The translations under genes were made by a program, and so were the position numbers. Below are positions 1 through 4,658 of a DNA stretch of 6,849 nucleotides, piece after piece. Origin of the DNA: Cellvibrionales bacterium UBA4495 (GTDB lineage: Bacteria; Pseudomonadota; Gammaproteobacteria; Pseudomonadales; Porticoccaceae); assembly GCA_002388905.1 (NCBI GenBank), contig DGNJ01000049.1, positions 19,733-26,581 of the forward strand, written 5' to 3'. Under the pieces are notes generated by a model. It was given only the letters and a program-made list of their open reading frames with translations. It did no database searches and was not told the DNA's origin. Position 1 is the stretch's first letter; each line of letters begins with the position of its first letter.

Positions 1-1025
1 TGGCGGATATGAAGGCGGTCTACAACGATACCGAACACTTTTCCAACAAGGGTTTCAGTTCGATGGCCAAGATGATCGGCGAGAGCTGGAACCAGGTGCC
101 GGCGGAGCAGGATCCCCCGGACCATACTTTCTTCAGGACCCTGCTCAACCCTATTTTCGCGCCCGGGCCCGTATCGAAGATGGAGGGTACCGTGCGGGAG
201 GCGACGTTGCGCACTCTCGACAAGATACGGGATAAAGATGGCTGTGAGTTCATGGATGAATTTGCTTTCCCGTTTCCGGTGACCGTGGTTCTCAATCTCC
301 TCGATCTCCCCGCCGAGCGCATGACGGAATTCCTGACCTGGGAACGGATGCTGCTGCACTCCGGCCGGCTGGAGGTGATGCAGGAAGGCGTACGCAATGT
401 CGCCAGCTACCTGCGTGAAGTGATCGCCGAGCGCAAAAAGGATCCGGGCGACGATCTCATCAGTTTTGCCATCAAGTCCGAATCCGGTGGCCGCAAACTG
501 ACCGATGACGAGTTGCTCGGCTTTGCCTTCAACCTCTATATCGGCGGCCTGGATACCGTCTCCGCCAACCTGGGCAACTTCGTCCGCTACCTGGCCGAAC
601 ATCCCGATCATCAGCAGGCGTTACGCGAGGATCCCGCAAAAATTCGTGGTGCCGTGGAAGAATTTCTCCGCGCCTTTGCGCCGGTGACCACCTACCGTGT
701 CTGCGTCAAGGAGCAGACCGTCAATGGCGTGACCATCAAGCCCGGCGACAAGGTGGCCATGTGTACCACCCTGGGTGGCCGCGATCCCGAGGAATACGAT
801 GTTCCGGAGGAAATACGCCTCGATCGCAATCCCAGCCATGTGTCCTTCGCCGTCGGGCCTCACCATTGCCTGGGCGTTCACCTGGCGCGACGGGAGTTGC
901 GGATTGCCTTGGAAGAGCTGCTCGCTGCCCTTCCGCCTTTCCGCATAAAGCCGGGCACCAGGGTGGAGAGCCAGGTGGGCGGCATTATCCAGCCACGGAA
1001 TCTTCAACTGGTCTGGGGTAGCTGA
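1..1025 (+). CDS. Cytochrome P450, P450cam-like (copy 1, 5' end cut by window edge)
   Basis: Heme-thiolate monooxygenase expected to insert one O2 oxygen into a small hydrophobic substrate, using electrons from a ferredoxin system; cytosolic, as no membrane anchor is seen in this type. The frame is open from base 3 and matches copy 2 from its residue 69 on, so the true start lies about 68 codons upstream; the ATG at 9 is internal. Using copy 2 numbering, it keeps the I-helix GGLDT (Asp252/Thr253, the acid-alcohol pair of P450cam), the K-helix ExxR (Glu288/Arg291) and the heme loop [10 protein letters not shown] with ligand Cys357. The C-terminus ends in LVWGS, at the same length as copy 2. 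I count 66 differences in 338 residues, about 80% identity. Nothing suggests decay: no frameshift, all core residues present. The stop is followed after 3 nt by a strong hairpin. P450 identity is certain; the substrate is unknown. Confidence 0.95.
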   Translation, partial: ADMKAVYNDTEHFSNKGFSSMAKMIGESWNQVPAEQDPPDHTFFRTLLNPIFAPGPVSKMEGTVREATLRTLDKIRDKDGCEFMDEFAFPFPVTVVLNLLDLPAERMTEFLTWERMLLHSGRLEVMQEGVRNVASYLREVIAERKKDPGDDLISFAIKSESGGRKLTDDELLGFAFNLYIGGLDTVSANLGNFVRYLAEHPDHQQALREDPAKIRGAVEEFLRAFAPVTTYRVCVKEQTVNGVTIKPGDKVAMCTTLGGRDPEEYDVPEEIRLDRNPSHVSFAVGPHHCLGVHLARRELRIALEELLAALPPFRIKPGTRVESQVGGIIQPRNLQLVWGS

Positions 1026-1028
1026 AGA

Positions 1029-1073
1029 GTGCCGGTTGGCGGCCGCGAGGAAGAGAAGGCCGCGCACCGGCAC
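1029..1073 (+). other. Hairpin after the stop codon of P450 copy 1
   Basis: A perfect 8-bp outer stem (GTGCCGGT at 1029-1036 with ACCGGCAC at 1066-1073) encloses a 2x2 mismatch and a perfect 6-bp inner stem (GCGGCC 1039-1044 with GGCCGC 1058-1063), closing a 13-nt purine-rich loop. It begins 3 nt after the stop. No run of T follows, so it is not a classic factor-independent terminator. It could stabilise the upstream mRNA 3' end, mark a processing site, or cause partial termination between the two P450 genes. The structure is seen in the sequence; the role is inferred. Confidence 0.55.
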
Positions 1074-1150
1074 GCCGTTCGCCACGCTTTCGGTTACAGG
1101 CATGGGGCCAACCCCCTTTTAGTTGTAAATACTGTCATTGAAATTCACAT

Positions 1151-1156
1151 AAGGAG
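1151..1156 (+). promoter_or_regulatory. Ribosome binding site of P450 copy 2
   Basis: AAGGAG lies 10 nt before the ATG at 1167, in an A/T-rich leader (about 1117-1166) that contrasts with the G/C-rich surroundings. It decides the start: the same frame is open back to 1029, but those 46 extra codons have no Shine-Dalgarno sequence, run through the hairpin, and do not look like a P450 N-terminus. The A/T-rich leader may also hold a promoter, but I find no convincing -35/-10 pair. Confidence 0.8.
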
Positions 1157-1166
1157 TAAAAAAATT

Positions 1167-2393
1167 ATGGACTTGCACGGCCAAGAGCCCGCCACTATTC
1201 CCGAACACGTGCCCAGTGATCGTGTGGAAACCTTTCCGTTGATCATGGGCAAGTGGGTTGCCGAGGACCCTTTCGAGACCCTGGTGCCCGCGGCCTGTGA
1301 GGGGCCGGATGTTTTCTACGCGCCGGACAGTGTCCCCGGTGGCGGTAACGCCTGGGTCCTGCGGCGGATGGCGGATATGAAGGCGGTCTACAACGATACC
1401 GAGCATTTTTCCAACAAGGGCTTCAGTTCCCTGGCCCACATGATCGGTGAGGACTGGTCCCTGGTCCCCGCCGAACAGGATGCACCGGACCACACCTATT
1501 ACCGAACACTGTTGAATCCCATTTTTGCGCCGGGGCCCGTCGCCAAAATGGAAAAGGCGGTGCACACCGCCGCCATGCGCTGTGTGGACGCGATCCGGGA
1601 TAAAAGCGGCTGTGAATTCATGGATGAATTCGCCTTCCCGTTTCCCGTCAGCGTGGTCCTGGACCTGCTCGACCTGCCCCAGGAGCGCATGACCGAGTTC
1701 CTGGAGTGGGAGCGAATGCTGCTCCATTCCGGCAAGCTGGATGTCATGCAGGATGGGGTCCGCAAGGTGTCCGGCTATTTGCGTGAAGTCATCGCCGAAC
1801 GCAAGCAAAACCCCGGCGACGATTTGATCAGCTACGCCATCAAATCCGAAGTGAACGGTCGCAAGATGACCGACAAGGAGCTGCTCGGCTACGCCTTCAA
1901 TCTTTATATCGGCGGCCTGGATACGGTGTCGGCGAACCTGGGGAATTTCGTCCGCCACCTGGCGGAAAACCCGGAGCGCCAGCAGGCACTGCGCGACGAT
2001 CCCGCGAAGATCCGCGGGGCGGTGGAGGAATTTCTCCGCGCTTTTGCGGCGGTGACCACCTACCGCGTCTGTATCAAGGAGAAAACCCTCAAGGGGGTAA
2101 CCATCAAGCCCGGCGACAAGGTGGCCATGTGTACTACTCTGGCCGGGCGGGACGCCGAGGCCTTTGGGAATCCCCACACGGTGGATCTGGACAGGAATCC
2201 GAGCCATGTCTCGTTCGCCGTGGGGCCTCACCACTGCCTCGGGGTTCACCTGGCCCGGCGCGAGCTGCGCATTGCCTTGGAAGAATTGTTCAAGGCCGTT
2301 CCGCCGTTTCGCATTGAGCCGGGCGCCAATGTCGAGAGCCAGGCTGGGGGAATTATCCAGCCCCGCAACCTGCGGTTGGTTTGGGGCAACTGA
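1167..2393 (+). CDS. Cytochrome P450, P450cam-like (copy 2, complete, 408 aa)
   Basis: Heme-thiolate monooxygenase, soluble class I type. The N-terminus ([10 protein letters not shown] at 11-20) resembles the P450cam N-terminal PPHVP segment. Visible motifs: I-helix GGLDT at 249-253, with Asp252/Thr253 for proton delivery; ExxR Glu288-Arg291; Arg300 matching the propionate-binding Arg299 of P450cam; heme loop [15 protein letters not shown] with Cys357 as thiolate ligand; and a C-terminal LRLVW like the PLVW of P450cam. The length fits the family (P450cam is about 414 aa). By hand alignment several camphor-contact residues are changed: Tyr96 to Trp97, Leu244 to Asn245, Ile395 to Gly395, Asp297 to Thr298. 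Camphor is therefore unlikely as substrate; a terpenoid, alicyclic or other hydrophobic compound is plausible. It is a tandem paralogue of the gene before it. No ferredoxin or reductase lies next to it, so redox partners must be elsewhere. The ATG is supported by the AAGGAG site. Confidence 0.96.
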   Translation: MDLHGQEPATIPEHVPSDRVETFPLIMGKWVAEDPFETLVPAACEGPDVFYAPDSVPGGGNAWVLRRMADMKAVYNDTEHFSNKGFSSLAHMIGEDWSLVPAEQDAPDHTYYRTLLNPIFAPGPVAKMEKAVHTAAMRCVDAIRDKSGCEFMDEFAFPFPVSVVLDLLDLPQERMTEFLEWERMLLHSGKLDVMQDGVRKVSGYLREVIAERKQNPGDDLISYAIKSEVNGRKMTDKELLGYAFNLYIGGLDTVSANLGNFVRHLAENPERQQALRDDPAKIRGAVEEFLRAFAAVTTYRVCIKEKTLKGVTIKPGDKVAMCTTLAGRDAEAFGNPHTVDLDRNPSHVSFAVGPHHCLGVHLARRELRIALEELFKAVPPFRIEPGANVESQAGGIIQPRNLRLVWGN

Positions 2394-2401
2394 TTGGGGG
2401 G

Positions 2402-2451
2402 CCGGATTGCGCGGGAACGTCGCACCGCCCGGGTGGACGCCCGCGCGCCGG
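2402..2451 (+). other. Long bulged hairpin between P450 copy 2 and tetR
   Basis: The core is three stacked helices: GCGCGGG (2409-2415) with CCCGCGC (2440-2446), CGTC (2418-2421) with GACG (2436-2439), and CACC (2423-2426) with GGTG (2432-2435). That makes 15 pairs closing a GCCCG loop, with only an AA bulge and a single G bulge on the 5' side. CCGG at 2402-2405 and 2448-2451 can extend it. No T-run follows. It starts about 9 nt (15 nt for the core) after the P450 stop. It may reduce read-through into tetR, protect the P450 mRNA, or act as a processing site. The pairing is seen; the function is inferred. Confidence 0.6.
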
Positions 2452-2470
2452 ACCGCGTTAAACGGCCAGG

Positions 2471-2481
2471 ACCGGACCGGT
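2471..2481. promoter_or_regulatory. Palindrome just before tetR, possible operator
   Basis: ACCGG-A-CCGGT is a perfect 5-1-5 inverted repeat ending 4 nt before the tetR start codon, where an autorepressor could block transcription or ribosome entry. TetR-family operators are usually near-palindromes located next to the regulator gene. This one is short, does not extend cleanly outward, and such G/C palindromes arise by chance in G+C-rich DNA. It is a candidate only. Confidence 0.25.
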
Positions 2482-2485
2482 TGTC

Positions 2486-3139
2486 ATGAATAAGCAGCTC
2501 CAGAAACGAAGTCGGCAAAGACGCGAGCGCATTTTCAAGGTGGCGATGAAGGCCTTCCTGAAACAGGGCTACGCGGCCACTTCCATGTCCGCCATCGCCG
2601 AGGAGGTGGGTGGCTCCAAGGCGACGCTTTACAGTTACGTAAAGAATAAGCAGGACCTGTTCATCCAGTGTATCGAACAGCTGATTCTCGATCATTCGGC
2701 CCAGGCTTTTGAATCCTTCGATATGACCACGGAGCCGCGCCGGGCATTAACGGATTTCTGCCGGATTTTCATCGGCTTTCTGGTGTCCAGGAAGGGCCAG
2801 GCACTGACCCGGCTGGTGATCGGCGAGGCCAGGCGCTTTCCCGAGATCGGGCGGTTTTTTTACGACCGGGCCCTGTTATCCGGGCGGCAGCAGTTGGCGG
2901 ATTGTCTGGAACACGCCATGGCGGCCGGCAACCTCCGGCCCGCCGATCCCGAGATCGCGGCGCGCCTGCTGATCGGTTTCTGTCAATCGGGTCTCAATCA
3001 ACAGTGCCTGCACAGTGTTATCGGTCACCCGGGTGCCGACGCCATCGCGGCAGAGGCCCGGCAGGTGGCCGACACGTTCATGTTCCTCTACGGAATTGCC
3101 GGGCAGGAGGGTGCATCCCCTCTCCGGGCCGTGGAGTAG
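2486..3139 (+). CDS. TetR-family transcriptional regulator, AefR-like C-terminal domain
   Basis: Predicted DNA-binding repressor, 217 aa, normal TetR length. The N-terminal three-helix domain covers about residues 12-60. The helix-turn-helix lies around 33-53 (TSMSAIAEEVGGSKATLYSY), followed by the typical KNKQDLF. The C-terminal ligand and dimer domain (about 80-205) carries RLVIGEARRFPEIGRFFY (109-126), a pattern I associate with the AefR-like TetR_C group. The start is fixed: an in-frame TAA lies at 2459-2461, and the next Met (21) would remove helix 1. There is no good Shine-Dalgarno (only AGGA 14 nt upstream), which suggests low translation, as is common for repressors, while the next gene has a strong one. 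It lies 92 nt after a P450 and 17 nt before the globin. The natural inference is that it controls this cluster in response to a P450 substrate or product. The ligand is unknown. Confidence 0.93.
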   Translation: MNKQLQKRSRQRRERIFKVAMKAFLKQGYAATSMSAIAEEVGGSKATLYSYVKNKQDLFIQCIEQLILDHSAQAFESFDMTTEPRRALTDFCRIFIGFLVSRKGQALTRLVIGEARRFPEIGRFFYDRALLSGRQQLADCLEHAMAAGNLRPADPEIAARLLIGFCQSGLNQQCLHSVIGHPGADAIAAEARQVADTFMFLYGIAGQEGASPLRAVE

Positions 3140-3141
3140 AC

Positions 3142-3148
3142 AAGGAGG
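3142..3148 (+). promoter_or_regulatory. Ribosome binding site of the globin gene
   Basis: AAGGAGG, a near-perfect Shine-Dalgarno sequence, sits 3 nt after the tetR stop and 8 nt before the ATG at 3157. It selects this ATG over the one at 3150, which overlaps the site and is closed after five codons. The globin frame itself stays open far upstream inside tetR, but those codons only mirror tetR in another frame. Confidence 0.85.
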
Positions 3149-3156
3149 AATGGGCT

Positions 3157-3630
3157 ATGGCGAATGACGACCTGACTTCCGCAGACAAGGATGTTATCCA
3201 TCAATCCCTGGAAAAGGCCTCCGAGAAGCTGGGTGATATCACGCCGCTGGTATACAGGGCGCTTTACAGCAGGTATCCGCAGGCGGAAGCACATTTCAAA
3301 ACCAAGGGTGCGCAGTACAAGGAATCCCTGGAGGGCAGTATGGTGACGGATGCCCTGTTCAGTTTCCTGGAATACTTCGAGTCGCCCGAGGAAGTGGATA
3401 TCGTCTTCAAATACACCATCCCCCAGCACGAGGAGCTGGACATTCCCCTGGTTTATTTCTACGGATTGCTGGAGGCGGTGGCCGACGTGGTGATCGACGC
3501 CCAGCCGGCGGATGATCGGGAGGAGGCCGCCGCCAGTTGGCAGCGCCTGCTGGCGAGACTGGCGCACCTGGTCGAGAAATATGCCGAAACCGACCCGGGC
3601 TTGCCGCAGTCCGCCTGCGGCGGGGGCTGA
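3157..3630 (+). CDS. Single-domain globin, 157 aa
   Basis: Predicted heme protein binding O2 or NO in the cytosol. It has the layout of bacterial single-domain globins such as Vitreoscilla hemoglobin (VHb). The A-B helices lead to PLVYRALYSRYPQAEAHF (30-47), where Tyr33 fits the B10 position and Phe47 the invariant CD1 phenylalanine. They are 14 residues apart, as in VHb. The segment PQHEELDIPLVYFYGLL (89-105) fits the F-G helices, with His91 as proximal (F8) heme ligand. A tryptophan-bearing H helix follows (about 122-143). The distal E7 site is uncertain: aligning the ESLE stretch with that of VHb places Gly60 there, not Gln or His. No reductase domain is attached, so it is not a flavohemoglobin. 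It lies 17 nt after tetR and surely shares its transcript. Possible roles are O2 supply to the P450s, NO or peroxide protection, or redox sensing; the sequence does not decide. The C-terminal tail is not globin-like and contains a hairpin. Confidence 0.85.
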   Translation: MANDDLTSADKDVIHQSLEKASEKLGDITPLVYRALYSRYPQAEAHFKTKGAQYKESLEGSMVTDALFSFLEYFESPEEVDIVFKYTIPQHEELDIPLVYFYGLLEAVADVVIDAQPADDREEAAASWQRLLARLAHLVEKYAETDPGLPQSACGGG

Positions 3631-3638
3631 GGACTCAG
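3603..3638. terminator. Inverted repeats at the junction of the convergent globin and oxidoreductase genes
   Basis: GCCGCAG (3603-3609) and CTGCGGC (3615-3621) form a perfect 7-bp stem with a 5-nt loop inside the last globin codons. A second small repeat, CTGAG-GA-CTCAG (3627-3638), spans both stop codons. Being palindromic, these form hairpins in transcripts from either strand. Neither is followed by a T-run on either strand, so a bidirectional termination role is plausible but not shown. Confidence 0.3.
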
Positions 3639-4636
3639 ACCCGGATCAGCGTCTTGCCCCGGTTGGTACCTTCGTAGAGATCCAGCAGTGCCTGCGGGGC
3701 TTCCCCGAGTCCGTCCCGGATATCCTCCCGGTAGCGCAGTTCGCCGCTTTTCAGCCAGGCCGAGAGCCGGTCGATGGTTTCCGGCCATTTGTCGAAGTGG
3801 TCGAAGACCACGAAGCCCTGCTGCAGCAAGCGTTTGGTGATGAAGAACCGCTCTCTTCTCGGGCCTTCCGGGAGCGGCTCCCAGTTGGCGATGGAGGCGG
3901 TGCCACACTGGATAATCCGGCCGAACAGGTTCATGGCGCCAAAGACGCTGTCGGCGATGGGCCCGGCGGTATTGTCGAAAAATATGTCGATCCCATCCGG
4001 GCAGGCAGCGGCCACCGCTGCGCTCAGGTCGCCGCAGGTCTTGTAGTTGAGAGCGGCATCGTAGCCGAACTCTTCCGTACACTGGCTGACCTTGTCGTCG
4101 CTGCCGGTCAGGCCGACGGTGCGGCAGCCCTTGAGCCTGGCAATCTGGCCGACGATGCTGCCCACGGCGCCGGCGGCAGTGGACACCAGCACGGTTTCGC
4201 CGGGCTCGGGTTTGCCGATGCCGGTAAAAGCCAGGTAGGCGGTGATGCCGTTGAGACCCAGGACACCAAGGCTGGCGGTCAGGGGGCCTTCGCTCTGGTG
4301 CACCTTGCGGATCACCTTGTCGGTATCCACCGCGGCGATCTCCTGCCAGCCGAACCAGCCGGTGACAAAATCCCCTTCCCGGTAGTCCGGGCTGTCCGAG
4401 CCGACGACCTCGCCCACCGCCAGGGAGCGCATCACGCCGCCGATGGGCACCGGTGCCAGGTAGCCTTTGGTGTCGTTGATCCAGCCGCGCATGGCGGGGT
4501 CCACGGACAGGTAGTGGTTGCGGATAAGCAAACCGCCGGCCGGCGTCCCGGGCACCTCGGCGGTGGTCAACTCAAAGTGTTCCGGCCGGGGGATGCCCCC
4601 GGCCCGCTCGGTCAGGACAACTTGTCGATTTTGCAC
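3635..4636 (-). CDS. Zinc-independent NADPH-dependent MDR oxidoreductase (CurA/YncB/PTGR-like)
   Basis: Predicted medium-chain dehydrogenase/reductase, 333 aa, of the group holding E. coli CurA (YncB), prostaglandin/leukotriene reductases and plant alkenal double-bond reductases. These reduce the C=C bond of enones and enals with NADPH. Family signatures: LSVDPAMRGW (43-52), the nucleotide-binding AAGAVGS (154-160) in the Rossmann fold, DIFFDNTAG (217-225), and GRIIQCGTAS (239-248). The cysteine and histidine zinc ligands of alcohol dehydrogenases are absent. The frame is open upstream into the end of the FO synthase gene, but only the GTG at 4636 has a fitting Shine-Dalgarno (GAGGA) and gives the normal N-terminus QNRQVVLTERAGG. 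It starts 22 nt after the FO synthase stop, so co-transcription is likely. It uses NAD(P)H by fold, not F420. The specific substrate is unknown; reducing an unsaturated product of the neighbouring P450 pathway is speculation. Confidence 0.92.
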   Translation of the reverse strand: MQNRQVVLTERAGGIPRPEHFELTTAEVPGTPAGGLLIRNHYLSVDPAMRGWINDTKGYLAPVPIGGVMRSLAVGEVVGSDSPDYREGDFVTGWFGWQEIAAVDTDKVIRKVHQSEGPLTASLGVLGLNGITAYLAFTGIGKPEPGETVLVSTAAGAVGSIVGQIARLKGCRTVGLTGSDDKVSQCTEEFGYDAALNYKTCGDLSAAVAAACPDGIDIFFDNTAGPIADSVFGAMNLFGRIIQCGTASIANWEPLPEGPRRERFFITKRLLQQGFVVFDHFDKWPETIDRLSAWLKSGELRYREDIRDGLGEAPQALLDLYEGTNRGKTLIRV

Positions 4637-4641
4637 GGGGT

Positions 4642-4646
4642 TCCTC
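4642..4646 (-). promoter_or_regulatory. Ribosome binding site deciding the GTG start of the oxidoreductase
   Basis: On the minus strand GAGGA stands about 5 nt before the GTG at 4636, inside the 22-nt gap after the FO synthase stop. No in-frame ATG exists near the N-terminus; the first is Met49 within the conserved LSVDPAMRG block. The GTG is therefore the only sensible start. Confidence 0.7.
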
Positions 4647-4658
4647 GATCCATCGGTT

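Noticed and set aside
1..1025. P450 copy 1 as a truncated pseudogene
   Set aside because: The missing 5' part is due to the window edge: the frame is open to the first base, aligns with copy 2 before the first ATG, and all catalytic residues are intact.
1104..1120. GGGG-CCAA-CCCCC followed by TTTT as a factor-independent terminator
   Set aside because: The stem is only 4 bp and the T-run only four bases; too weak to call without RNA data.
1139..1147. TGAA-A-TTCA small palindrome upstream of P450 copy 2 as an operator
   Set aside because: Four-base arms that do not extend outward, lying in A/T-rich DNA; expected by chance, and unlike the palindrome before tetR.
1029..1166. N-terminal extension of P450 copy 2 to a start at 1029
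   Set aside because: The extension translates the hairpin and A/T-rich leader and has no ribosome site. The ATG at 1167 follows AAGGAG and gives a 408-aa protein of normal family length.
1119..2249. Long open frame on the minus strand opposite P450 copy 2, and similar antisense frames opposite copy 1 (20-397 and 621-1103)
   Set aside because: The antisense peptides resemble each other between the two copies only because the sense genes are homologous; they match no family and have no ribosome site. They are frame shadows in G+C-rich DNA.
4612..4653. Tiny minus-strand ORF (ATG at 4653, 13 aa) overlapping the oxidoreductase GTG start, as a possible leader peptide
   Set aside because: There is no Shine-Dalgarno before its ATG, the peptide has no attenuator-like codon run, and such short ORFs are common by chance.
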